Virus record (IMG/VR): IMGVR_UViG_3300030382_003628
Span: 1 to 28,832 of that record
DNA length: 28,832 nt
Origin: a virus
Strand: one strand, 5' to 3'
Shown here in pieces: positions 10,471 to 16,807 of this stretch. Within the stretch, counting starts at the first letter, position 1. Each line of letters opens with the position of its first letter. Both the position numbers and the translations under genes were made by a program. The notes below the pieces were generated by a model. The model searched no databases. It was not told the DNA's origin and worked only from the letters and a program-made list of their open reading frames with translations.

Positions 10471-10489
10471 AGTTCATCCTTTAGGGCCT

Positions 10490-12016
10490 TTAGGCAAATG
10501 CGGGCATTCTAATTATTTTTGCGTGGTTTCTAATTCCTCTTTCGTTTTTAACCATTAGTGCAATACCTAGTGCCATAACGTAATCGTCATGAGCGCCACC
10601 CATTGCCTGTGGTTTTTCACCGGGAGCAGCAATTATTGTGGAGAATTCATCGAGTCCCTGTTTATTGGGAATCGTTAAGTGTCCTGCGTTAAAAGATGCT
10701 CTAAGTTCGTCAAAAAGTTGTTGTCTGCTCATACGGTCTGTACGCCATCCGTATTCTTTTCTGACATTTTTACCTCTACCTACTCTGCGTCTGTAGAGTT
10801 TCGGGTAGTTTTCATCTCGTGCAATTGTCAAAACTGTATCTGAAAAGTTATTTTCGATAGCCCAATCGGGATTATTGTAGAGTTCTAATAGTTTCATAGA
10901 AGCTACGGAGAAATCCTCTGGTTGGATTGTGTTTGACACAAGGTCTGCTACCACATAACCGGAATTAACATCTACCACTACGGTTACGGAGTAGTCCATA
11001 CCCACACCTGAAGCTACGTCTGTACCTGCGACATATCTTCTGGCTGCTCTCGGTTCCTTGTAAATACTGGCAGGACCGATGGTTCGTAGAGGTGGTATAC
11101 AATCATCAGCCATGCCAGAAATGATATCCCGATCAAAAATGCTTTGCGCTCTTGGGGGCGATAAGGCTTCCTTTTCGTCACCGGGATATTCTTGTTCCAT
11201 AAATTGTTCTGGTGACATACCGCTCAAATCAGATGTGGGTACTGTGTCTCTAACACCTTCGTACCATTTTTCTGTTCGTTCGGGTCTTGCACTCCAGGGT
11301 ATAAAGATTTTAGTCCATCCGTTACCTTCTTCTGCTGTGTCACCTGATGCCCTGTAGATTTCTTTAAACAGGGAACTCATATTTCTTTTGTTTGAGGTGG
11401 AACCCATAATCATTTGTCCACCTGCGTCAATTGTAGGTTTGACGGCAGCGTAATTAGCTGCGTGATATTCATGAAAGTCTGCTTCGTCTTGTATGACAAC
11501 GGATGCAGTTTCTGAACGACCTGCATCTTCTGTAGATGGAAGTGCGACAATCTTAGAATCCTTTGACGGTATTCCTATTTCCGATCTTGAGTCAGGAGAC
11601 AGGGGAGATTGCCATTCTTCCGGGAGATTTTTAAGTATAAATCTAACTTTATCAAGTAGGGAGAACGCTTCTGTCTGCCCTTTTGAAATCATAAGTACGT
11701 TTGTACCTTCTCTGAATGTAAGTAGCCATGCAGCATATGCAGCTGATGTCCACGAAAAACCTAACTGTCTGGCTTTTAATACTGTGACAAGTCGGTTATC
11801 TACGATAGCTCTTGCTAATTTTACGAGGTAATCCCACTTTTGAAAGGGTGCGGCACCACCTGCCACCCCTGAATGTAGTTGTGATCTTTCTAGGATCTTA
11901 ACTTTATCAAGGAAGTCTGGTTGTTCTCCGTCAGGTGAAACGAAATTGCGTCTTGCAAATTCTTTTTCTAGCCTGCGGACAGCTTCTTGTTTGTGTTCAT
12001 CAGTAAGGGCTACCAT
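10490..12016 (-). CDS. terL: Terminase large subunit (packaging ATPase and nuclease)
   Basis: A 508-aa protein that packages phage DNA into the procapsid. The N-terminal ATPase domain shows a terminase-type Walker A region KARQLGFSWT (residues 81-90) and Walker B VVIQDEAD (173-180), followed by a coupling-type GSTSNK stretch (205-210). The C-terminal RNase H-like nuclease domain shows Asp in AGTDVASG (330-337), an acidic residue in AIENNF (386-391) and Asp pair in GAHDDYVMA (474-482), the expected three acidic clusters. Length is normal for the family. It lies just upstream of portal in the late operon. It is separated from the small subunit by four small basic genes and a gene-free repeat region, which is unusual. 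Confidence 0.95.
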   Translation of the reverse strand: MVALTDEHKQEAVRRLEKEFARRNFVSPDGEQPDFLDKVKILERSQLHSGVAGGAAPFQKWDYLVKLARAIVDNRLVTVLKARQLGFSWTSAAYAAWLLTFREGTNVLMISKGQTEAFSLLDKVRFILKNLPEEWQSPLSPDSRSEIGIPSKDSKIVALPSTEDAGRSETASVVIQDEADFHEYHAANYAAVKPTIDAGGQMIMGSTSNKRNMSSLFKEIYRASGDTAEEGNGWTKIFIPWSARPERTEKWYEGVRDTVPTSDLSGMSPEQFMEQEYPGDEKEALSPPRAQSIFDRDIISGMADDCIPPLRTIGPASIYKEPRAARRYVAGTDVASGVGMDYSVTVVVDVNSGYVVADLVSNTIQPEDFSVASMKLLELYNNPDWAIENNFSDTVLTIARDENYPKLYRRRVGRGKNVRKEYGWRTDRMSRQQLFDELRASFNAGHLTIPNKQGLDEFSTIIAAPGEKPQAMGGAHDDYVMALGIALMVKNERGIRNHAKIIRMPAFA

Positions 12017-12027
12017 TTTTTAGTAGA

Positions 12028-12324
12028 TTACCTTTTTGCTTTTTTTCGCATTGTTGTTGCCATTCTTTTTCTTTGTTTTTTTGCTTCGGTAAAAGACCTG
12101 TCAAAAACTTTATCTAATCCAGTTGCCGGTCCTGTAGCAAATTGTCTTTTGGTAGCCCTGTTAACCTTTTTTGTTAAATCGTCCAAAAGTTTTTGGTTTC
12201 TTTGTTTAACTCGAGATTTAGGTTTTTTAGCTTTGGCTGTAGCACCAGTTCCACTTTTTAATGAACCCGCACCACTCCCAAGATAAGTTTTTTTTGTTTT
12301 TCGTTTCCCCATAGGTTTTGGCAT
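12028..12324 (-). CDS. Very basic 98-aa protein of unknown function
   Basis: ATG at 12322-12324 is preceded by TAAGGAG, a good Shine-Dalgarno. The product is extremely rich in Lys and Arg (for example KRKTKKTYLG and RMATTMRKKAKR) with a Gly/Ser/Ala-rich stretch near residues 16-30. It has no Cys and no membrane segment. It ends 11 bases before terL. Such charge suggests nucleic-acid binding or neutralisation in the head, which is inference only. Confidence 0.7.
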   Translation of the reverse strand: MPKPMGKRKTKKTYLGSGAGSLKSGTGATAKAKKPKSRVKQRNQKLLDDLTKKVNRATKRQFATGPATGLDKVFDRSFTEAKKQRKRMATTMRKKAKR

Positions 12325-12335
12325 ATCAAGTCTCC

Positions 12336-12410
12336 TTACATGCGTTTCTTTTTATTTTTCTTTGGGGGTCGTCCTCTTTTAGAACCGTATGTTCCTTTTC
12401 CTTTAGGCAT
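12336..12410 (-). CDS. Tiny basic protein, 24 aa (MPKGKGTYGS...)
   Basis: A 24-codon frame with Shine-Dalgarno AAGGAAG upstream; its ATG lies three bases after the stop of the 54-aa gene. The product starts MPKGKGTYGSKRGRPP and ends in a Lys/Arg tail. From memory, closely similar miniproteins occur in many marine phage genomes, but I cannot confirm this here. The RGRPP segment resembles an AT-hook, a minor-groove DNA-binding motif. Function unknown. Confidence 0.55.
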   Translation of the reverse strand: MPKGKGTYGSKRGRPPKKNKKKRM

Positions 12411-12413
12411 GGA

Positions 12414-12578
12414 TCACTTCCTTTTTTTGGCAGTTTTTGCCGATTGTTTAAACGCTTTTGTTGTCGGTCTACCTTTTTGACCGGGTTTTCTCATTTTTTC
12501 TCCGGACCCTGCTTTTATCCTTTTGCGTTTGGCATGGATATTTTCGTAAAGTCCTTTTCTAGATTTACTTTTAGCCAT
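12414..12578 (-). CDS. Small basic protein, 54 aa (…IKAGSGEKMRKPG…)
   Basis: ATG at 12576-12578 follows an AAGGAGTTC Shine-Dalgarno. The product carries GLYENIHAKRKRIKAGSG and EKMRKPGQKGRPTTKAFK, a pattern I recall from short conserved proteins in marine phages (unverified). It is very basic and lacks membrane segments or cysteines. It lies in a run of four basic genes upstream of terL with minimal spacing, so it is probably co-expressed with head genes. Function unknown; DNA binding or head packing is possible. Confidence 0.65.
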   Translation of the reverse strand: MAKSKSRKGLYENIHAKRKRIKAGSGEKMRKPGQKGRPTTKAFKQSAKTAKKRK

Positions 12579-12608
12579 TTAGAACTCCTTGAATAGGCTT
12601 AAATAGGG

Positions 12609-12875
12609 CTACCACTTTGCTTTATTAGCCCAATAAGCTGCGGACATTTTGCCTTTGGCTATATTTTTTCTGTGTCTCGCTTTAAAAGACTTGGCTCGTT
12701 TGGTCATAGTTCTGTCACCTGTGACTCCCTGTTGTCCAAACCGAATCGTTTTTACTTTACCCCCCTCTTTTGCTACAACGACATGGGATTTAGTAGGGTG
12801 GGAGGGTGTTCTTTTGGGTTTGTTATACCCGGACACCCCTGCACGTTTTAATCTTGAATCTTTTTTTTCAGCCAT
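12609..12875 (-). CDS. Small basic conserved phage protein, 88 aa
   Basis: I place the start at ATG 12873-12875 because GGGAGAAAG lies just upstream; a GTG at 12897-12899 would add eight residues with poorer support. The protein contains SRLKRAGVSGYNKPKRTP, SHVVVAKEGGKVKTIRFGQQ and a basic C-terminal half ending KGKMSAAYWANKAKW. I recall near-identical patterns in proteins of marine cyanophages and pelagiphages annotated as a domain of unknown function; this is memory, not a search. It is the first of four basic genes leading into terL. Confidence 0.75.
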   Translation of the reverse strand: MAEKKDSRLKRAGVSGYNKPKRTPSHPTKSHVVVAKEGGKVKTIRFGQQGVTGDRTMTKRAKSFKARHRKNIAKGKMSAAYWANKAKW

Positions 12876-13090
12876 TTCTTTCTCCCATTTCACGTCCACT
12901 TAACCTTAAGGCGGACGTAGAGCTGTTTGGGTAAGGAGGTAAACAAATATTAAATATCAACAAAAAATAAAATTTATAACCCTACGCCCCTATTTAAAAA
13001 TACCAAAAAAATAGAAAATCTCCAAAACTTTGAACACCTACCCATAAAAACGAACACCACTAAAGAAGAAAAGAAGCAAAAGAAGAAAGG

Positions 13091-13125
13091 CGTTTTATAT
13101 CCCCCTAAAGGGGATATATAAAACG
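13091..13125. other. Strong hairpin (possible terminator or regulatory stem)
   Basis: CGTTTTATATCCCC (13091-13104) pairs with GGGGATAT plus AAAACG (13110-13125), a 14-bp stem with a two-base bulge and a five-base loop. No oligo-T tract follows on either strand, so it is not a canonical rho-independent terminator. It is one of the most stable foldbacks in the window. Confidence 0.6.
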
Positions 13126-13150
13126 ACCCTTAACTCTACGAAGAGAAAGA

Positions 13151-13312
13151 TAGCGTCCCAGTCACGAGCGTTGCACAGCGTTTCAAATAGCGTTGCATGA
13201 AACACTTAGCGTCCCTTCTTATGTCTTTATAAGACAACGAAAAACGCTAAGTTAGTCACGAGCGTTTCAACCGTTACGCATGAAACGTTGCATGAAACGG
13301 TAAACGTATTAT
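13151..13312. repeat. Iteron-like cluster: AGCGTTKCA direct repeats with inverted repeats
   Basis: AGCGTT(G/T)CA occurs at 13167-13175, 13177-13185, 13189-13197 and 13261-13269; the first three are spaced about one helical turn apart. Longer direct repeats are GTCACGAGCGTT (13161 and 13256), CGTTGCATGAAAC (13191 and 13286) and TAGCGTCCC (13151 and 13207). A perfect inverted repeat, ACTTAGCGT (13204-13212) and ACGCTAAGT (13244-13252), encloses a second stem TCTTAT/ATAAGA (13217-13234). The arrangement resembles protein-binding iterons of an origin or a terminase recognition site. Confidence 0.7.
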
Positions 13313-13455
13313 CTAGGAAAACTCACAAATTTGGTTGAAAGGAGAGCTTATGAGCTTATGGCAGGCGCCCCCCTTCGCCGTTCAACTTTGGGACTTTTTT
13401 TATGTGACACCCCTAAAAAAAACACGGGGTTGCGCTGTGCCTAACGTCGTCGGCG

Positions 13456-13977
13456 CTATTCGCTGTTGGAAATTTCTCGAAAATTTCCATCGATTGGGGT
13501 ACCAGTATCGCCGTCGATTGTGCCTGCATCGCCATCGCTTGCGCCCCGATGGCGTGCGAATTCGAGCGCTTGCAGTAGCTCCGATGTTGGCAACTCTAGC
13601 AAGTTATGATCGACCGATCCGGTAACTTGCACTTGCTTATCGGCGAACCCGCAAAGCGACGCCAACGAATCGAGACATTGACGACCGGCGCTTATCTGAT
13701 TGGCGCTTTTCGCCCGCTCCAACAAATCAATGTAGTTCTCGATCAGAAATGACTTGCTAACAAGCGCTTCCTGATCAATTTTACTGATAAGACCTTGCTT
13801 TTTAGTAACAATTGCTTTTCTCACTCGAGGGTGCCGTAAAAGCCGGCTAGCACTAGGATTAACGGAGCTATCCGGCCGGTCGTGGGCATTATATGCGTCC
13901 CGGTAAGCTTGGGTAGCATTCATACCATTGTTAAGGTAATGAGTTACAAACAAATCTTGTCTTTCATTCAATGCCAT
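13456..13977 (-). CDS. terS: Terminase small subunit
   Basis: A 173-aa protein beginning MALNERQDLFVTHYLNNGMN with the ATQAYRDAY helix-turn-helix pattern typical of Terminase_2-type small subunits. A central helical oligomerisation region follows (about residues 60-120). The C-terminus is acidic, Asp/Gly/Thr-rich (SDGDAGTIDGDTGTP). The protein recognises viral DNA and recruits the large subunit for packaging. A Shine-Dalgarno TAAGGAA precedes the ATG. It is transcribed in the late direction but separated from terL by about 1.4 kb. The 3' half of the gene is visibly more GC-rich than the rest of the window, hinting at a separate origin. Confidence 0.9.
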   Translation of the reverse strand: MALNERQDLFVTHYLNNGMNATQAYRDAYNAHDRPDSSVNPSASRLLRHPRVRKAIVTKKQGLISKIDQEALVSKSFLIENYIDLLERAKSANQISAGRQCLDSLASLCGFADKQVQVTGSVDHNLLELPTSELLQALEFARHRGASDGDAGTIDGDTGTPIDGNFREISNSE

Positions 13978-14041
13978 AGCTATTCCTTACTGATTAAAAA
14001 TGATTGTATGATTATTTTATCAACGGATACACGAATAAATG

Positions 14042-14070
14042 TTGACACGTCGCAAAAAGGGGTGTATTGT
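14042..14070 (+). promoter_or_regulatory. Strong sigma70-type promoter of the plus-strand accessory module
   Basis: TTGACA (14042-14047), a 17-base spacer and TATTGT (14065-14070) match the consensus closely. It is divergent from terS and lies 40 bases before the first ORF of the module, so transcription would start near 14077. Confidence 0.75.
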
Positions 14071-14078
14071 ACCTAACA

Positions 14079-14094
14079 AATAAATAAGTTTTAC
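14079..14094 (+). repeat. Leader repeat, copy 1
   Basis: The 16-base sequence AATAAATAAGTTTTAC lies just before the Shine-Dalgarno (GGGGG) of the 170-aa gene. An identical copy stands before the next gene (14619-14634). Confidence 0.6.
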
Positions 14095-14110
14095 TTGGGG
14101 GTAAATAAAA

Positions 14111-14623
14111 ATGCAAAGATTCAAAGATTTAACAAATAATATTGAGATACCCGAGGGTTTCGCGCTTGATGAGTCAACATTAGATTTGAACAAATCGTCA
14201 TGGCCTGCAGTCTATAACGTTACTGATGATAACAGGCCAACATTTAGAATTTTGTTTTATGACTATGTTGGATGGAGTGAAAGCCAACGCATAAGTGATG
14301 AGCTTTTAATTGAGATGTGGGGGGAATATTATCCGAATGATGGAATAATCCACATTCCAAAATATTGTGTTCAATATGCCGAAACTTTCGAAAAATTAGA
14401 AGGAGGAATAGACGGTCACGATATTGATTGGCTACATGATGATTTGACTGATGATTGGAACGAAGTATTAAACGCAATTGAGCAATGGAAAAAAACGCAA
14501 AATGAGACAACATTGTTGCAAGATTTAGAAGATTTAGTTAGTGAATTTTCAAGGGGAAAGCTAACAGAACCACAAGTTATAGAAATCCTAGAATCGATTG
14601 TTAAACACGAAAAAACGCAATAA
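14111..14623 (+). CDS. Acidic 170-aa protein of unknown function
   Basis: First gene of the plus-strand module, preceded by GGGGGTAAATAAAA before the ATG. The protein is strongly acidic, with Asp/Glu clusters (GGIDGHDIDWLHDDLTDDW around residues 98-116) and a helical C-terminal third (LQDLEDLVSEF...). No signal peptide, membrane segment or cysteine cluster is seen. I do not recognise the family. Small acidic proteins expressed from a strong promoter next to an integration site are often accessory functions such as anti-restriction or anti-CRISPR proteins. That is inference from context only. Confidence 0.75.
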   Translation: MQRFKDLTNNIEIPEGFALDESTLDLNKSSWPAVYNVTDDNRPTFRILFYDYVGWSESQRISDELLIEMWGEYYPNDGIIHIPKYCVQYAETFEKLEGGIDGHDIDWLHDDLTDDWNEVLNAIEQWKKTQNETTLLQDLEDLVSEFSRGKLTEPQVIEILESIVKHEKTQ

Positions 14624-14634
14624 ATAAGTTTTAC
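14619..14634 (+). repeat. Leader repeat, copy 2
   Basis: Identical to 14079-14094 (AATAAATAAGTTTTAC). It begins inside the stop codon region of the 170-aa gene and leads to a similar GGGGGTAACAAAT ribosome-binding segment before the 81-aa gene. Confidence 0.6.
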
Positions 14635-14652
14635 CTTAAGGGGGTAACAAAT

Positions 14653-14898
14653 ATGCAATACGATAGTTTAAACAATTTAAAAATACTTGAGGAATCTAAT
14701 GATATAAGTACCCATATTGATGTCTACGAAAGTTTTATTTCGCATTGCTCATCAATAGGCGTTGATTTAAGTGATGGCGATGCATCCGAAGTGTTATATG
14801 GATTAACGCCTAAAGATTGCGAGTCTGAAAATCAGTATAAATATATTGTAGATTTTTTAAAAAGATTTATCGACATATGGGAAAGCAAAGAATTTTAA
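14653..14898 (+). CDS. Small acidic protein, 81 aa
   Basis: Begins 29 bases after the 170-aa gene behind a duplicated leader and a GGGGG Shine-Dalgarno. The product is acidic and largely helical (NDISTHIDVYESFISHCSS; YIVDFLKRFIDIWESKEF), with no domain that I recognise. The shared leader suggests the two acidic genes were acquired or regulated as a pair. A role against host defences is a guess from size, charge and context. Confidence 0.7.
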   Translation: MQYDSLNNLKILEESNDISTHIDVYESFISHCSSIGVDLSDGDASEVLYGLTPKDCESENQYKYIVDFLKRFIDIWESKEF

Positions 14899-14915
14899 AG
14901 CAATAAATAAATAGC

Positions 14916-14949
14916 GAGCGTGGCACGAAACGTCATTCGTTCCACGCTC
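14916..14949 (+). other. Long hairpin between the acidic genes and the GP88 gene
   Basis: GAGCGTGG (14916-14923) pairs with CCACGCTC (14942-14949), and inside it ACGAA pairs with TTCGT across one mismatch, leaving a six-base loop. No T-run follows, so it may be a weak terminator, an RNA-processing site or a stability element in the mRNA. Confidence 0.55.
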
Positions 14950-14976
14950 TAATCACTTAAAAGGGGTGCCTTTCAA

Positions 14977-15726
14977 ATGACTACTGCAAATATATCAGAA
15001 TCAAAATTACTTTCATACTCGAGTACTAAGATTGAACATTCAAACGGGTATGGGAGCGAGTATTACACAGCAATTATGTACCTTCAACCATCGACCCAAT
15101 CGGGTAAAAATTTATGCCCATATTCTAGCGCCGGCTGTGAATTGGCATGTCTGGTAACTTCCGGACGTATGAACATGGCACAGCAAGCCAGACACAACAG
15201 AACACAGGCATTTAACACGAATCGTGAAGCTTTCAAAATTCAACTATTCGGCGAGATTGAAGCGCATATCAAAAGGGCGCATAGAAAAGGATTGAAGCCG
15301 GCTGTCAGATTAAACGGCACTAGTGATATAGCTTGGGAATTAGTTTACCCAGATATGATGCCCAAATTCTCAGAAGTTCAATTCTACGACTATACAAAAT
15401 TCCCAATTAATAAACGTACCAGAATACCGGCAAATTATGATCTGACTTTCTCGAGATCCGAATCTAATCACGATCAAGTTATACCAACACTAGAAGCCGG
15501 TCGCCGTGTCGCCGTCGTATTCGATGTAAAGCGCAATGACCCGCTACCAGAAATATACCTTGGCTATCCGGTAATTGACGGCGATTTGCACGATATGCGA
15601 TTCCTTGACCCGCAAGGCGTAATTATCGGATTACACGGTAAAGGCCGAGCCGGTAAAGATAGGACCGGCTTCGTTGTCCAGGTCGAAGATTTTATGCAGG
15701 AAATAATTTTAAATCAAGTAGCTTAA
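14977..15726 (+). CDS. GP88-family phage protein
   Basis: A 249-aa protein matching the family first named from mycobacteriophage gene product 88. It has the N-terminal LSYSSTKIEHS-type strand and the three-cysteine signature LCPYSSAGCELACL (Cys47, Cys54, Cys58). It then has the GRMNMAQQARHNRTQAF helix, RLNGTSDIAWE and the C-terminal IGLHGKGRAGKDRTGFVVQ segment. Length is about normal for the family. Its biochemical role is unknown; the conserved Cys and Asn/Asp residues hint at a metal or catalytic site. A Shine-Dalgarno (AAAAGG) lies upstream. It sits mid-module between acidic ORFs and the putative excisionase. Confidence 0.8.
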   Translation: MTTANISESKLLSYSSTKIEHSNGYGSEYYTAIMYLQPSTQSGKNLCPYSSAGCELACLVTSGRMNMAQQARHNRTQAFNTNREAFKIQLFGEIEAHIKRAHRKGLKPAVRLNGTSDIAWELVYPDMMPKFSEVQFYDYTKFPINKRTRIPANYDLTFSRSESNHDQVIPTLEAGRRVAVVFDVKRNDPLPEIYLGYPVIDGDLHDMRFLDPQGVIIGLHGKGRAGKDRTGFVVQVEDFMQEIILNQVA

Positions 15727-15778
15727 TAAAATAGCGCCCCTGTTAGGGCAGGGTCTAGTTACCCTGGAGGGTATAAAA

Positions 15779-15925
15779 ATGAGCCATTTAGTTAACGATC
15801 AACACGACGAATACGTTTTTGAATACGTATGGGAAAAGTTATCCGAAAAGTTAGGGAGAGACCCAACGCCGGAAGAACAGGAATCAGAAGTAAACAAAGA
15901 AATGGAAATTATAGGGAGAAATTAG
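15779..15925 (+). CDS. Tiny acidic ORF, 48 aa
   Basis: Starts 52 bases after the GP88 gene behind a good Shine-Dalgarno (CTGGAGGG), and its stop touches the next start (TAGATG). The product, MSHLVNDQHDEYVFEYVWEK followed by LSEKLGRDPTPEEQE and a short Glu-rich tail, is helical and acidic. Function unknown; the ribosome-binding site and tight coupling to the zinc-ribbon ORF support translation. Confidence 0.55.
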   Translation: MSHLVNDQHDEYVFEYVWEKLSEKLGRDPTPEEQESEVNKEMEIIGRN

Positions 15926-16102
15926 ATGAGTTCAGATATTGGAGAATACATAGTTTGTGATGAATGTGAAGAGAGACGTTTTATTGAAGACCACCATTGC
16001 CCAAAATGCGACGCTTGTTGGAGCGTCCGAGACGATCCAGAGCAGGATTTAGAATTGCCGGTCGGCATATGTGACGATTGCAAAAGCAAAATAAATAATT
16101 GA
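15926..16102 (+). CDS. Small zinc-ribbon protein, 58 aa
   Basis: Starts at the base after the previous stop, with AGGGAGA upstream. Cysteine pairs CDEC (residues 11-14), CPKCDAC (25-31) and CDDC (49-52) should bind one or two zinc ions. There is no other recognisable domain. Such miniproteins often act in protein-protein or nucleic-acid contacts. It precedes the zinc/HTH protein next to attP. Confidence 0.65.
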   Translation: MSSDIGEYIVCDECEERRFIEDHHCPKCDACWSVRDDPEQDLELPVGICDDCKSKINN

Positions 16103-16130
16103 TATAATCAAAGCAAGGAAAAGGTAAACG

Positions 16131-16487
16131 ATGGATAATATATCTGAAGAAATTTTTATCAATAAAATATGCCCTGAATGTGACGATCAACTCGACGAGT
16201 CGAGGGCCTTTGAGTATGGCACGGGTAAGTTCATGTATGAATGCAAAAGTAATGACTGCGACTGGGAATATATCGGGGCAGTAGTTCCCGATCTTTTAAC
16301 AACGGACCAAGTCGCAGCAATTACCCATAAAAGCGCTCGGCATATTCGTGATGAGTGGTGCCATCCAGAGACGGGAATATTGCCGACTCTCAGGATTCCG
16401 GGAGCTAAATATATTTACATCGAAAGCCACGACCTAAACCGAGCAATTAAGAGCGGGAAAATTCGTAAGAAAAAACGGAACAGATAA
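16131..16487 (+). CDS. Zinc-ribbon plus excisionase-like HTH protein (candidate recombination directionality factor)
   Basis: A 118-aa protein in two parts. Residues 14-43 hold a zinc ribbon (CPEC and CKSNDC). Residues about 55-108 hold a MerR/excisionase-type winged helix (LLTTDQVAAITHKSARHIRD, then RIPGAKYIYIESHDLNRAIK), followed by a Lys/Arg tail. It ends seven bases before the first arm-type repeat of attP and reads towards the core, opposite the integrase. Its fold and position make it the best candidate for the excisionase that steers integrase to excise. A regulator of the acidic-gene module is the alternative. Confidence 0.75.
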   Translation: MDNISEEIFINKICPECDDQLDESRAFEYGTGKFMYECKSNDCDWEYIGAVVPDLLTTDQVAAITHKSARHIRDEWCHPETGILPTLRIPGAKYIYIESHDLNRAIKSGKIRKKKRNR

Positions 16488-16493
16488 CGGAAA

Positions 16494-16515
16494 TTCTCCC
16501 ACTATTCTCCCATTA
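16494..16515 (+). repeat. Left arm-type repeats of attP
   Basis: Two tandem 11-bp copies, TTCTCCCACTA (16494-16504) and TTCTCCCATTA (16505-16515). They match the pair on the other side of the core and are the likely binding sites of the integrase N-terminal domain. Confidence 0.7.
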
Positions 16516-16641
16516 TTCCATGGGAAAACCCATGCGTGTATGTTAAAAACGTTCATCACGTTGCACTAATTTTCGTGTAATTAGTCACAAAAAATGGCTT
16601 AATGTGAAAAGGGCAGGGTAGGAAATTGTAAGACAATAGTA

Positions 16642-16680
16642 TTATCAGGACTGCGCTCTAACCGCCTGAGCTACAGGCCC
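16642..16680 (-). other. attP core: 5' half of tRNA-Ile(GAU), not a functional tRNA by itself
   Basis: GGGCCTGTAGCTCAGG begins at 16680 on the minus strand, and identity to a tRNA-Ile pattern ends with the anticodon loop at 16642. The 3' strand of the anticodon stem, T-arm and acceptor complement are missing, so it is a segment of sequence shared with the host gene. Confidence 0.8.
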
Positions 16681-16746
16681 ATTTTCGCTATTTTAGCTAC
16701 GAAAACGGGGTGTTTCCGTTGTTTTCTCAACCCCTTAAAAAGGATA

Positions 16747-16768
16747 TTCTCCCATTATTCTCCCACTT
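16747..16768 (+). repeat. Right arm-type repeats of attP
   Basis: TTCTCCCATTA (16747-16757) and TTCTCCCACTT (16758-16768), in the same orientation as the left pair and 231 bases from its end. Confidence 0.7.
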
Positions 16769-16807
16769 TTTCTGAGAAATATATTTTTAAGGAACACTTA
16801 TTATACA

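Larger units (their letters stand above)
12876..13455. other. Gene-free repeat-rich stretch between terS and the late structural genes
   Basis: No convincing gene is seen here. From the terL side it holds an A-rich tract (about 12940-13080), a strong hairpin (13091-13125), a cluster of short direct and inverted repeats (13151-13312), and then an ordinary leader up to the end of terS. The position next to terS, and the iterated motifs, suggest a packaging site, a replication origin or a regulatory region. Confidence 0.6.
16494..16768. other. attP: Phage attachment site attP (tRNA-Ile core with flanking arm repeats)
   Basis: The region between the convergent excisionase candidate and integrase contains no gene. 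Its core (16642-16680, minus sense) reads as the first 38-39 nucleotides of a tRNA-Ile: acceptor strand GGGCCTG, D-arm GCTC...GAGC, one anticodon strand and the loop CTGATAA with anticodon GAT. It then diverges, and no T-arm or 3' acceptor strand follows. Tandem TTCTCCCAYT repeats flank it on both sides. This is the standard architecture of a tyrosine-recombinase attP whose core matches a host tRNA gene, here tRNA-Ile(GAU). Unusually, the phage copy is the 5' half rather than the 3' half. Confidence 0.8.

Noticed and set aside
13151-13312. CRISPR array
   Set aside because: The repeats are short (9-13 bases), irregularly spaced and overlapping, with no uniform spacers and no cas genes.
13350-13625. 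Plus-strand ORF (91 aa) with a good AAGGAG site before ATG 13350
   Set aside because: Its last 57 codons are antisense to the well-supported terS, and the product is rich in Cys, Arg and Trp with no recognisable pattern. The Shine-Dalgarno makes it worth a glance, but it is more likely a by-product of terS composition.
16642-16680. A tRNA-Ile gene
   Set aside because: Only the 5' half through the anticodon loop is present; the 3' anticodon strand, T-arm and 3' acceptor strand are missing, so it is the attP core and not a tRNA gene.
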